A stretch of DNA of 64,000 nucleotides from positions 12,620,202-12,684,201 of the forward strand of contig OZ025213.1 in the NCBI GenBank assembly GCA_964019055.1, in the 5' to 3' direction. This DNA comes from Anthopleura xanthogrammica (taxonomy: Eukaryota; Cnidaria; Anthozoa; Actiniaria; Actiniidae). Under the pieces are notes generated by a model. The model worked only from the letters and a program-made list of their open reading frames with translations, was not told the origin of the DNA and ran no database searches. This document shows positions 24,605-38,000 of this stretch, piece after piece; positions within the stretch are counted from its first letter, which is position 1, and every line of letters starts with the position of its first letter. The position numbers and the translations under genes are program-made.

Positions 24605-26949
24605 ATGTCGGACGGAGACCAACCCAGCTATGTAGCCTTCTTTGGAGTTATGGGAGCGACTGCTGCCATGGTTTTTAGCGGTGAGTTTTTCATTTTTCTT
24701 ACCTCGCGTCTCAAGATGGACTCGTGGAATCATCACTCGATTGATTTTTAAACCTTGATTCTTTCTGTGATTCCAGCGCTTGGAGCTGCCTATGGAACGG
24801 CTAAAAGTGGTACTGGTATTGCAGCTATGAGTGTTATGAGGCCAGAACTGATCATGAAGTCCATTATTCCAGTCGTTATGGCCGGTATTATTGCTATCTA
24901 TGGCCTGGTCGTGGCAGTACTTATAGGCAGTGCAAGTAAGTCCTTCGCGTTTTTCTCCCTCCTTAATATCAATATTTCCCTTGTCATAATAACATCAGAC
25001 AATATTTTATCCATTTTCAACCTTTCTTTAACATATAAGAAAGATTTTCCGCGTTTAAAATGGATCTAACATTAGATATACATGACGATTTAAGCCGGTG
25101 AAAAAATCCCGAAATCTCTGCCTATATTATACCAGGTGTTTTTTGACTTAAATATCCGGACTTTCAACAAAATGTATTCAATCTTTTCTCTATAAGTGAC
25201 AATCCCTGCAGTACAAACACAAGAACACTAAATAATATTTGATCGTATGACTTGTGATCTCGAAGAACTGCCTCAATAATTGATTTAAGGATTTTCTAGG
25301 GAATGACGAAATTCATCCATACATTCCATTTACGAAGTTTTGATGTTAAGGGTTTTATTTGATTTTGATGATTTTAATAAAATCGGAATCCAGTTATCGC
25401 AAATTTAGCCTATTGCTAACTTTCTGTCTTTTACATATTGCTGTTTTTCCATTTTTAGTATTTTTTTTGTACACATTGGGAAACCTTTGCAGTGCTTAAA
25501 TCTGAACGGACGTCATTTTGAAATTGAGATACAAACTATGTTTATATAATTGTTTAATACCGTGCGATCAGTCACTTAGGATTAAACTAGGATAGTTATT
25601 ACTGATTTTAACAAAAACATGGAATCTTTTGATCTTTTTTATCAAACAAACAAGCAAAATATCGAAGTGAAAAAACCCTAATTTTTTCAGTTCTTGTCAT
25701 TTCTGAGATTGGTAGTAAAATGTACGGTACGAGTAAGCATGGTTATAAATAGTACATCATAAATAGCACTGAATCAGTACAGTAGTTGCAGTATCTTGCA
25801 TCCAACTTGAATCCCTGAACAAATAGAAAGCAATAGTACCTTTTTGTTGAAAGAGAAATAAAATTTGATTAAGTTTCATCTAGTACTAAGATACATTAAC
25901 TGTAATACGATATTAAACTTTTGAGATACTGTGTAGATGAATATTTGTCAAAAAATATTCCTCGAATTTGACGTGTTAAATAAATACATAGTTTTTACTG
26001 CATACTTGTCTTTCATTCAGTTTGGACTAGGCTCATGCATGTATTTCTACTGCAGATGTTACTTTTAGCATTATAACTGAAAATCTAATAAAAAATCACT
26101 CAACCTTGTTTTCCTTATTAACTAAGTAAAATTGTTCTGAACATTTTTTTCTGCCCATGAAAGTCTACAAATGTGAAATGTTTTTGAATCTTAGCAATTA
26201 AAATTAATTTCCATTTTTAAACCTTTTTGCATTTATTTTCAGTTGACCCAAAGGAATACACACTATTCAAGTAAGTAAATCTCTAATGCTATGTTAAAAT
26301 AATATTTTTTTCACACCATAAATCTGTGTTCTGACTTAAACAATTAAGCATGAGAGTATGATTAAAGACAAGATGCTCATAGAGCATTGGCTCGGACTTC
26401 TGAGGTCTCCATTACAACTTAAGCACCTGGGCCTTTTTCCTTCAAAGCAGTTGAGACCCAAGGTACATAATGAAAGCATGTAGCCTGCCAGAGATGTGGC
26501 AAGAGTTGCCGGCGGTCAGCAATAAAATTGCATGTGTTGTAATTTGGGCCATAGGAAAAGAATAGTGCCTATTCAATAGCTTGAGCTATATCATTAAAAA
26601 CCCAAGAAAAATGTCTGAGATTATGATGAAGACACATGTTAATGAAAATCGTTGCAAGTGTTCCATGATTATGTCGACAGCAAAAATGGTTAACATCAAC
26701 ATCATTTATGATTCTATCATTCCATTATTTTTTAGGAGCTTTGTCGATCTTGGTGCAGGACTTAGTGTAGGCCTGAGTGGTCTTGCTGCTGGTTTTGCCA
26801 TTGGAATAGTCGGAGACGCAGGAGTTAGAGGCACTGCCCAACAACCTCGCCTTTTCGTTGGAATGATTCTCATTCTTATTTTCGCTGAAGTACTGGGATT
26901 GTATGGTTTGATTGTAGCTCTTATCCTTACTACCAAGAGTGCCAAATAA
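24605..26949 (+). CDS. ATP6V0C: V-type proton ATPase 16 kDa proteolipid subunit c
   Basis: This is the proton-carrying ring subunit of the V0 sector, which acidifies lysosomes, endosomes and, in cnidarians, symbiosomes. Exons are 24605-24680, 24777-24935, 26243-26270 and 26736-26949, giving 158 residues, the usual length. Four hydrophobic helices are visible. The first half carries [20 protein letters not shown] and the second carries [20 protein letters not shown], the two related hairpins expected from the internal duplication. The essential proton-binding glutamate is in [11 protein letters not shown] of helix 4. Exon 3 is a 28-bp micro-exon (IDPKEYTLF). Intron 2 is 1.3 kb. An AATAAA overlaps the stop codon. 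Confidence 0.97.
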
Positions 26950-27600
26950 ATACCCTGATTCACTAATATCTTAATAATGTTCACATGTACATGTAATATT
27001 ATCAAGAAAATCCTATACAGAGGGGGAGACAGTAACTGTGAATTTCTTAAATAAGTAATGGTTTGGTTTTGTGAAGATATGTAATACTATCTAAGAGTTT
27101 ATTTTTTACTTTCTCTTCAAAATTCTTGGTAATATTTATTCATTGAAATCCAAATCATGGTTGTCAGTTAAGTCAACAAAATTTTGTACATGTTGAACAA
27201 AAAAGTTTTCAACTATTAGTTTTTTCCTTTAAAGATTTGTCACTAAAAGTGCTGGCATTTTAGTACTTACTAGTTTAGATTTTTTTTTCCATTAATGCCC
27301 TTGTGATTTGAACTCTGGTTTGGCCAAAATCATGCAAAGTAAAATGGATATTTGAAATATACAGCTTGAAAACCTAAAATACAATGGAGTCTTTGAATCA
27401 GTAAATGTTTTCCCCAAAAACTCTCCATTTAAGAAATTTAAACTGTATGAATATCTGCATCTAAATTAGTATAATTTTTTTTTACCACTGCGGCAGCTTA
27501 AATAAATGAAAATCTGATGATTAATCTGATTTACTAAGAGATTTTGTTTACCTCGGTGACTACTATTCAAGACTGGAATAGAGGCTTTGCACCATGATGT

Positions 27601-27728
27601 GATTGCAGCCATGACAGGAGGCACAATAACATACTTTTCCCCCTGGGAAACTGAATTCTTTCTAATGTAAATTAGATTAGACTAGATTCAATTGTTCCTG
27701 TCTCCTGTCATGGCTGCCATCTCGCAAT
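27601..27728. mobile_element. Foldback element, family 2 (GCAGCCATGACAGG arms)
   Basis: Inverted arms of about 27-38 bp: GATTGCAGCCATGACAGGAG at the left, and CTCCTGTCATGGCTGCC with ATTGTTCCTGT at the right, spaced by about 65 bp. A related copy lies at 30.2 kb. No coding capacity. Confidence 0.7.
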
Positions 27729-28344
27729 AGTGCCAACCTCTATATAGAGTAGAAGATTAAATTCAAATGTCCACTTTACTTGTCCCACATGACATAAACT
27801 TAATGTTATCATAAGTAGGTTTATATTTCAATTACATCCAATAGATGTTTCCCAAATTCGCTTGAATAACCACAAAACAATTGGGTTTAAGTCGAGATTG
27901 GACTTGATAGTCTGGCCTTGACTTGGCACAATTGTTTCATAGTTACTCAAGTGCATTCGGGAAAGGTCTTAACAGAATTATTATTCTGATTCTAAGAATA
28001 ACTCTTGTACAAGTTAGTTCTAAAAATAACTGTGAATAATTAAAACTGATGATCAGACCAAGTTAGAATGTAGCATTCAATAAAAAACCCAGTCGTGTGT
28101 TTAGAATTTGATGTTTATCTAGAATATTGTAAGGTGATTGGCTTTTAGCTGCTATATGCATGTATTCTATGCAGATGTATTAACATTAATCAATTCTGGT
28201 CCAGAATTTTGCCTTTAAATGTTACAGTTGATACAATTACAAAAAAGTGGGGAAGGAATTGTGTACTTTATAAACTGAAAAATAAACTACCGATCAAGTG
28301 TATGATTTTGTTCTGTCATAATTTGTAAGTTATTAACTTCAATT

Positions 28345-28450
28345 TATGTGTTGCAAGCATTCCCAACTAAGAGAGTCAAAAGACATGGTGGCAATTTTGG
28401 CGCCAATGAGAAATCTTTTGTTAAATGGCACCAAATCTCCCCCGAAAGGC
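28345..28450. repeat. Dispersed repeat, copy 1 (AATGAGAAATCTTTTGT family)
   Basis: Shares GAGAGTCAAA..GACATGG.GGC and AATGAGAAATCTTTTGT with a copy at 54,900-55,010, in the same orientation. Confidence 0.65.
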
Positions 28451-29024
28451 CATGACAATATAACATGCAATCGAAGAATAGAAAAGAGATTTCATCTCTA
28501 CACAGAGTTCAAAATTCCCACAAGATAATTGGCTAAAAATTTGTCGAAAATTACAAATATCGAGTGAAAAGAAATTGACCTCGCATTTTCTAGCTGGTTC
28601 TCTTTTTAGAAGATAATGATATGCACAGAAAAATAAAGTCTTTGTGTTGGCGTTCAATCCATTTATCTTGTAGCTGCTCAATGCACAAGATAAGTTTATC
28701 TTGTCATTAAAAAATTGAAATTCTAACCCTGTACACATTGGGGTCGTGTGCAGAAAGTGAAGAAAACAAGTTGTATTTTGTTGCTTCAAACACTGCATTT
28801 ATTCAGCTTAAGCTTTGGGATTTAGTGTACTTTTTGAAATACCTTGCCAAATGGGAAATAGCAAAATGTGAATGCATTCATTCATTTTCCTATTCCCATT
28901 TTTGGATTATACTTACTCCTGGCAACCAGTGTTGGATAAAGTTGCGTGTGATTTTCATTTGAACCATTTTCACCTACATCTTCTAGGTTGCAAATTAAGC
29001 TGATTGCTTGAAGTTGATTGATCT

Positions 29025-32000
29025 TTAATTATGATCAAGGGCTTTGCTAAGCAAGGTAGTCAGTCGTGCAACCATTGGTCTTGGGTCCTCTATCAGTCCT
29101 GCTGTAATGAGTGCATTATCATAAATCTGTGACAGGAAAAGATACTAAAGTTAAACTACAGTTTCATGTCATCATGTATCATCATCCTGTATCATCATCA
29201 TGTATCATCATCATGTATCATCATCATGTATCATCATCATGTATCATCATCATGTATCATCATCATGTATCATCATCATGTATCATCATCATGTATCATC
29301 ATGTATCATCATCATGTATCATCATGTATCATCATCATGTATCATCATCATGTATCATCATCATGTATCATCATCATGTATCATCATCATCATGTATCAT
29401 CATCATGTATCATCATCATGTATCATCATGTATCATCATCATGTATCATCATCATGTATCATCATCATGTATCATCATCATGTATCATCATCATGTATCA
29501 TCATGTATCATCATCATGTATCATCATGTATCATCATCATGTATCATCATCATGTATCATCATCATGTATCATCATCATCATGTATCATCATCATGTATC
29601 ATCATCATGTATCATCATGTATCATCATCATGTATCATCATGTATCATCATCATGTATCATCATGTATCATCATCATGTATCATCATCATGTATCATCAT
29701 CATGTATCATCATCATGTATCATCATCATCATGTATCATCATCATGTATCATCATCATGTATCATCATGTATCATCATCATGTATCATCATCATGTATCA
29801 TCATCATGCATCATCATCATCATGTATCATCATCATGTATCATCATCATGTATCATCATGTATCATCATGTATCATCATCATCATGTGCCATCATCAAAC
29901 ATCATCACATATCATCATCATCATATATTCCAAACCTGGTTGGTGATGAGAGTAGCTAGTTGAGTATTGCTTTCTCTTGCTTTCTCAAGCTTTTTGATTA
30001 ATTCATGTCTGAAAATGTTAAAAATCAAAGAATGGAAGAAAATCAATAAGATGAAAATGTAATGAAATATAAGCTAAAGGATCAACCAACATACAAGACA
30101 ATGTAGCACTAGTAGATTAGGAAACATTTACCCATTTCAGAGCATTTTATTTAGCACCGATTATTCATGGTTTCATGGTTTCATAGCAGCCATGTCAAGA
30201 GGCAACACAATTCACACTTTATTTTTGCAAAAAGGAACATCTTGTCAACATAGCTGCCATGAAATCCCTATCACATTGTGAGGCAAAGCAATGGAAATAT
30301 TCTGTGTTGGGAAATGCAATTTCTTGTCTTCTGTTGTTTCTGCCTCACAGCATAGGCCATTTTTGAGTTCATTAAACAGGATGCATTGTGGTCTAGTTTT
30401 GGTACAAACTGCATCATATATGGCATGATGAACAAAATATGTTTGTACCCAAGCTAGACCACAATGCACCATGTTCGCTATATCAGACAAGGTCTATAGC
30501 TGTGGTGAAACCCATCTTCTACTAAAACATCCTACAACAACTCCTACTTTGGGTTAATCTCCAACGTAGGTTGAATGATCTGGAACTTTGCATCTCCAAT
30601 ATCTTGACTGTGGTTCTCACTCTTGATTAGCTTGAGCCAGTGTTTGGCTGCTACCATATCTGGAACTGTTATCATTGCAGGATGGCTGGTGTTCTTCAAT
30701 CGGTTAGAAACCTAAAACAAAAGTTGATTAGGAATAAGGTCAAAACAAATACAGTACCGTGTCACAGAAGGTGTAGGACACCCTGTATTTCACCCAATGG
30801 GGAAATGTGACCTAGCTGTTGGTTTGATGGAATAGACCCCTTGCATGTGACTTCAAAGCAGCTCAATTTGGAGGACAATCTCCTGAGAATTGGAACCTAT
30901 TGTTTTGTCCTCCAAATTGAGCTTCATTTCAACGTGCTGCAAGTGGTCAATACTCTACAAACAATGTAGTGTATTGGGAAGCATGTGTGGATGTGTCCTA
31001 TTTGTAAGGTGTTTTAAGGTGAACATATATTCAAATCTATCAGCAGATGACAAACCTTAACACCAACAACTTTGTTCTTTCCTAGTATGACATTCATCCA
31101 GTCAGCAAGCTCCTTGCTTTCCTTGTCAGGAAGTGAATCCTCTGTGGAAATTTATTATGATAAGTGAGAATTAAATTATCAAAATTTAAAAAAAAATCAA
31201 ATGATATTGTATGTAGAGCTGTTAACATCTTTGAAATATTATTGTAATTGTAACTGAAGCATGTATCATCATCATGTATCATCATGTATCATCATCATGT
31301 ATCATCATGCATCATCATGTATCATCATCATGTATCATCATCATGTATCATCATCATGTATCATCATCATGTATCATCATGCATCATCATGTATCATCAT
31401 CATGTATCATCATCATGTATCATCATCATGTATCATCATCATGTATCATCATGTATCATCATCATGTATCATCATGCATCATCATGTATCATCATCATGT
31501 ATCATCATCATGTATCATCATCATGTATCATCATGTATCATCATCATGTTATCATCATCATGTATCACCATCATGCATAATCATCATCATGTATCACCCT
31601 CATGTATCATCATGTATCACCATCATGTATCAACATGCATCATCATCATCATGCATCATCATCATCATGTATCACTATCATGTATCATCATCATGTATCA
31701 TCATCATGTATCATCATCATGTATCATCATGTATCATTATCATCATGTATCATCATCATGCATCATCATCATGTATCATCATCATGTATCATCATCATCA
31801 TGTATCATCATGTATCATCATCATGTATCATCATTATGTATCATCATCATCATGTATCATCATCATCATATTTACCAGGCCTGACTGACAGTTTACCTTT
31901 TGCATCAACATCTTTAACATCTGGTTCACTGGCTGGTTTTTCATCTGTAGCCTCAGACAAGTAGTTTTCTGCAGATATAATAGCTTTGCCCTCAAACTTC

Positions 32001-35000
32001 TTCAGGTAGTGCAATACCACATCGTCTTGGTCATTATAAGTGAACAATACCTGAACATGGAAAAAAAATGAATAAAGTAACTGTCATAAACGGAAGTGGC
32101 TTAATAGACCCCTTTCACACGATGTCAGCTCAATTTCGAGGAAAAAACAAAAGAATTTCAATCTCCTGAGTATGGGAAACCTATTGTTTGTCCTCTAAAT
32201 TGAGATGCATTTCGATGTGCTGCAAGTGTGAGCATTGCATCAAAAAAGGTTTATTACTAGGATGGTGTTACCTTTTGATCCAACCTACCTCAACATCATT
32301 TTCTTTTAAACTTTCATAGTATGGTGATGTCTCAGCTAATTCTCGACTAGAAGTATTTCAATGTTTTAAAAATGTTACAAGGTAATTTTGAAGTAAACTT
32401 GGTAACTTTGAATGGATTTTAAAAAGAAAAATGGGAAAAAGAATGAATGAAAGGAAGAAAGGGAGAGAAAGGGAGAAAGAAAATATGGAAAAAAAAGGAG
32501 AGGAAGTGGGAAAGGAATCATAGAAAGGAGATGGAAGGAAGGAAGGAAGGAGGAAAGAAAGGGAGGAAGAAAGAAAAGGAAACTATGAAAAAAAAGAGAG
32601 AAAGGGAGGGGGAAAGAAGGTAGATAGGACAGGAGAAAAGAAAAACTAGATGTGTGCCCATAATACTAGCCTAAACCAAACAGAAGATGAAAGGAGAACA
32701 ATAATATGAGTTCAAAGTAACCAACTAACCTTGGAGCACATAGATAATAGATCTTTCGCTGCGTAGGCTTCATTCTTTGTACATAAGCTGGTAAATTAGT
32801 CAATGCACCAGGTTTTTCACTGGACGATTCAAACAACAACAGCTTAGATATCTCCTCCTTCTGGTCTTCATTCTCGGTGGTAACCACACCCTCTCGAATA
32901 TACACCGAGCAATCCTTGAAGAACTTTTCATACTTGACTCTGTCCTTTCTGGCTCGTTCTTGGAGAAATTTGACTATCCTCGATGAGAGGACATAATTAA
33001 GGTTTCTAATGAGAGCACTGTCTTGCAGTAACTCCCGACTTAAATTTAGTGGAATGTCTTCACTGTCGACTACACCTCGAACAAACCTTAACCAACGAGG
33101 TAAAACCTAAAAATAAGTAATGAATAATTAATGAGAGAAAACAACAATAAAAAATCAGTCAGATGATGATGATGATGATGCAACATGATGATGATCATAG
33201 AACCAAAATATGTCACCATGGTGATGATGATGATGATGAGGCATTCTAATGATGATCATAGTGATGATAACTGATGGTATACGATGATGATAATGATGAC
33301 ACATCATGGTGCTGATGACAATGACCATGGTATTTGATGACAATATCTTTGCATATCTTTTTCACCTTATCAGCTTTGCCTTGTATCAGCACCCTTCGGC
33401 TGTAAAGGGAAATGCCAGAATCATTCTGCTGCATGGACAACATCTGTGGGAGAGTCTCAGGAATGTAGAATATACTACGGATGTTTAAGGGTGCGTCTGT
33501 CTTGTAATGTAAGTAGTACCGTGGTTTATCATATGTACCACCTAGAAACTGGAAGAACTCCTGTGAAAAAAGAGAATGTTGTACAGTTAAAAAAAAAAAA
33601 CACACCAAAAAAGAAGACACTTACTGACCACCCTCCACTCCCTCATGGGAGTGGTTTGCACTCTATTTTTGAATCCAAAGCAGTGGTTTTGTTCAATACG
33701 CCCCTGGTAGATATATTACCTCATGTTGTTCAGTGCTTATTTCCTTTGGTTCTAAAGTCCAGAGAGGCTGCAAGAGAAAAAATGTGGTGGTAAGTGGTAC
33801 TACTATTGATATCAATAACTCACTCATAGCCCTTTCATAATTTTGCGACCGAACTGACTCCAGACGTCTGGCATTCATGGGCCAGGTTCATTCTGATCTC
33901 AAGTGATCAGGAAATTCCTATGTGAAAATGGTTGTCTAGTAATGAGAATGTCCTTATTGCTCAAAATGATACTGGTACTAGGAAAGTAGTCTTTTCTAGG
34001 GGCACCTGAATAACAGGTTCTTGGAAAGCAGGGAGAGGACATTGGGATTTTGTACTATTTTTTTCAAAATCCGGGGGAATCTAAAATTCTTAATTTACAG
34101 GTAAATAGGAGACCTTGAAGGTTACTTCTTTCTTATGTCCAACTAACTACCCACTCATACAGAGTAGTCTGTAGATTGATTTACCTGTATAGTATTAATA
34201 CACACGCCATTTAGGTATATTGGAAAACCAACAAAGTTGCTGTACTTTCGAACAATTTCTGAAAAATTAAAAAATCAGTTTGATCAGCATTATGTCAGCT
34301 ATTGATGCAACCCAAATTGTCACTTAGTAACTACAGCATGTTAGGGCTCATGGTACTGGACTCATAATAACAGCTGCTCAATAGAAAATGTCCAGCCAAA
34401 AATGGCCCTTATCTAGCTAAATGCCTTTTAGGCTGGTCCAGGCTGGTCCCTGGAAGGCCCAGGCAGCCCAGGCTCTACTATCCTGTTGGTAGATATTTTA
34501 GCATGGTTGATTACAAATAGCATAAAGTGTTGCAATTTAAGTTGAGTAGTCACATAATAAGTTATGAATTAGTATTCACATAAATTATAACAAGTTCATG
34601 CGACTTCTACCAATGTTCTAAAACCGATTTTGGGCAAAATCCTGGCTATGCCTATGGTGGCCAGTCATCATTTTCTGGTCATTAAACAATGTCCAGCCAG
34701 AATTGGAACTCTTGTTCAGTTATATCTTTGCCAATGGTCATACACTGTAGTCAAACTGATTGCTTGATCACTGTTGGCTGACCATGCAAGTAATTGGCAC
34801 TCAGCGGCTATTATCATTATTTCACATACCTTCTACAGCAGTTTTCAGAGCATATCGCTGACAATCTTCCTTCAAGTGGATTATGAGTTTTGTTCCTCTG
34901 GAGACTCCGTCTGCTTCAGCATACTCATACGTCCCTGACCTTGATGAGAAAAAATAATAAAACATTTTAGCTTGGGTGTAATGTTTTCCCATCTCAGACC

Positions 35001-38000
35001 ACATGTCATTCTCTTGAGAATAAGATTCTTTGTTTGAGCTGTATCCATATTCATGTGTCTTCTCATGCGTAACAGTTACAAAAATAAAGAAATGATACTC
35101 AAGGGAATGACATGTCTGAAATGGAAAACATCTTGCCTAAAGAAAAGAGGTCTATTGTCAGAACATAATATATATAATAGAGTCCTCAAGTGATGATGTC
35201 ATAAAAAATATTTTTCGCTGTATCATATTTCTGGTTCCCAATTGCAATAGACAATCAAATACAACGTTTACACACCAAATTTGACGAGAATCGTTCAATT
35301 AGTAGCTGAGATATGGCCATTTGAATATATAATTTCCCCATACAAATCACTGTATTCTCGGCTCGGTTCATAAAGTTATGAATACAGTGTTTTGTATGGG
35401 GAAATTATATATTCAAATGGCCATATCTCAGCTGCTATTTGACCAATTCTCATCAAATTTGGCATGTAAATGTCTTTTTTGGTTGTCTATCGCATTTAGA
35501 AATTGAAAATTGTTAAAGCCGTAACGTCACACTTGAGGACTCTATAAACATTAGTTGGCTTTCCAAAAGTAATTCATTCTACTTAGAGCTATTTACTGCA
35601 ATTTTTAATATCCTGCAAACTATGTAGCTGTGAGTTTCCCGTTGGAATTTGGTTTTTCACTGCCGCCAGTCAAAAATATAAAAGATACCGACTGATTATT
35701 TTTGATTGACAGAAGCCAAAAAAGTCATTTGCATGTTGACATTTGAACATTGGTCTCCATAATTAGTAAAATCCCAGTTACCCATATATTTTTAATCATT
35801 AAATTCAACTAACCCATCTGAGGTCCAGAAGTATCCCTGGCTGTCAGGCTGATAAGATTTAGTATACACATCTACTTTATCTGCAACCATGAATGTTGAA
35901 TAGAAACCAACACCAAATTGACCAATAATATTCTCTCGCGCTGACACAGAATCATGCTTGAGCTGTTCAAGGAATGCCTTGGAACCAGACTTCGCAATAA
36001 CCCCTAGATTTTGTAAAAGCTCTTCTTCTATCATGCCGATGCCGTTATCTTGTATCGTAAATGTCCCGGCTTCTTCGCTTGTCTCTATTTTAATTTCTAA
36101 ATTTATGTCCAGGTCTGCGACATCTTTTCCTGTGATGAAGTGATGTCGTAGCTTTTCTAATGCGTCTGATGAGTTGGAAATAACTTCACGGATAAAAACC
36201 TAAAAGAGAAATAAAAATTTTCTTCTTAATTGCCCTATTTCAATATGACGTCAGATGAAAACAATATTTTGCTTTAAATATACTAAGAATCATGGTCTTG
36301 GTAGTAACTGTTTTTTTTACCATGTACTAGCAAAAATTAATTCTTTGAAGTTTTCAATGTTGTTTTGCAAGTTGCATGTGCAGATGGTATCAGCGACACT
36401 AGAGAAAAATGTTTGCGCATGTGTGCCTTTCCGCACGCTTTCCAAGAATTTACAAGAGTTTTAGTGAGAAAATAAATTTTTGTTTTCTCCGAGTATACAA
36501 AAAAATTTGTGGGTATACTTTTGTGGGACCAAGATACTGTATTAATAAAGACAATGTGAAAGAATGAGCCTTAAGTTTCATGAACTGACTCTAAGTTTTG
36601 GCATTATGTAAAGACTATTCTTCAGGCAAGTGTGAAAGTGAAATTTGCATATTTTTACAATAGCAAGAAGACGCTTTTGACTAATTTGCATACGGACTTA
36701 GAGCATGCGCAGACGTTTTTCTCATGTGTCAGTATCAGCACCATGCTCCTTTTTCAACCAATCAGAGCTGCCTAGTGAGGTGACTATAGAACCCTTTCAC
36801 ATGATGTCAAACCAGCTCAATTTGGAGGACAACACAAAAGAATTTCAATCTTCTGAGAATTGAAAACCTATTGTTTTTTCCTCCAAATTGAGCTGCACTC
36901 TGAAGTGCTGCAAGGGGTCTATGCAATAAAACATGTTACCAAGAGGAAGAACAATACAATGAAGCTAGAAAGGTGTATCAAAATACTGAATGGAATATTA
37001 TTCTACCTCTTTCTCAGAGTAAAGTGACTTGGCCACAATATCTAAAAGTTGTTTGGTTTCCGCTTGGAATTCATGTTTCTTTGATTCTCCTGCAACAATG
37101 AATAGATAAAAAGAAGTGTTTCACCTCTGTCTCCCAACAAGAAGGGGATTTATGTGGGTGGGTAGGCTTGTCACTAGGATGTTGAAGGGGGGTGGGGAAG
37201 TTTGTTTTTCTGCCAATCTCATTGGACTGTCGAACCAGCCCTACTGTAGCACAGGCCTGTTGGTTCAGTTCATGGATGTATATTCTGGAAAAAACACTAC
37301 AATCTAATAGTAATCCTTACCTGTTACTTGTTCAGTATTCATAATAACATGAGCCATGTCTGATTCCTCATAAGAGTTTTCTTCGCTTGAGTTCTAAAAT
37401 GAATATTGTATAATATGGTTATGTGGTCAAGCAATTGCCAATCACTGATCAACAATCGCTGTTTGCCCCTTCAACCTCATTCAAAATAGCTGTATACTTA
37501 CCTCAACTGTTTTATCAGGCTCATCGGTTAATGTTCTGATATGAACTGACTGACGATGACGCTTATCAAATAAATTTCTTCTATTTATGTCTTGTGACCC
37601 TAGTCAAAAGAATTAAAACAAATCTCTGTTATATTACTGTAAACATTTGTTGGGGCATTCATTAATTAATCCATCCATCCAACCATCCATCCATTTATCC
37701 ATCCATCCAACCAGCCAATCCTGTCCATTGATCAGTCTGTCCTTCCATTTGTCTCCCTCTCTTGATCTATTCATTCCTCTATTTCCATTCATTCATTCAT
37801 TCATTCATCCTACTCCATCCATTCATTTGTTCATCCACTCAATTCAACTACCTCATTTAAATTCAAGGTTCCAGCAAGAATCTAATAATGCACCTATCAA
37901 CATTTAGCCCCAGGGTGTATATGTGGGGGGGGGGGGGGAGCTGGCAGACCTAGGGGGGATGGACATTTTTTGAGCTAGCAGGCTCAAATTCCCTACCTGC

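Larger units (their letters stand above)
26950..29024. other. Convergent intergenic region between V-ATPase c and TRAP1
   Basis: Holds the 3' UTRs of both converging genes. Candidate poly(A) signals on the plus strand are AATAAA near 28,080 and 28,283. One foldback element (27.6 kb) and one copy of a dispersed repeat (28.35 kb) are listed separately. No further gene is seen. Confidence 0.5.

Noticed and set aside
24605..24680. Rh-type or F-type ATPase c subunit as alternative for this gene
   Set aside because: Length of 158, two duplicated hairpins and the [11 protein letters not shown] glutamate fit the V-type 16 kDa proteolipid, not the short F-type subunit.
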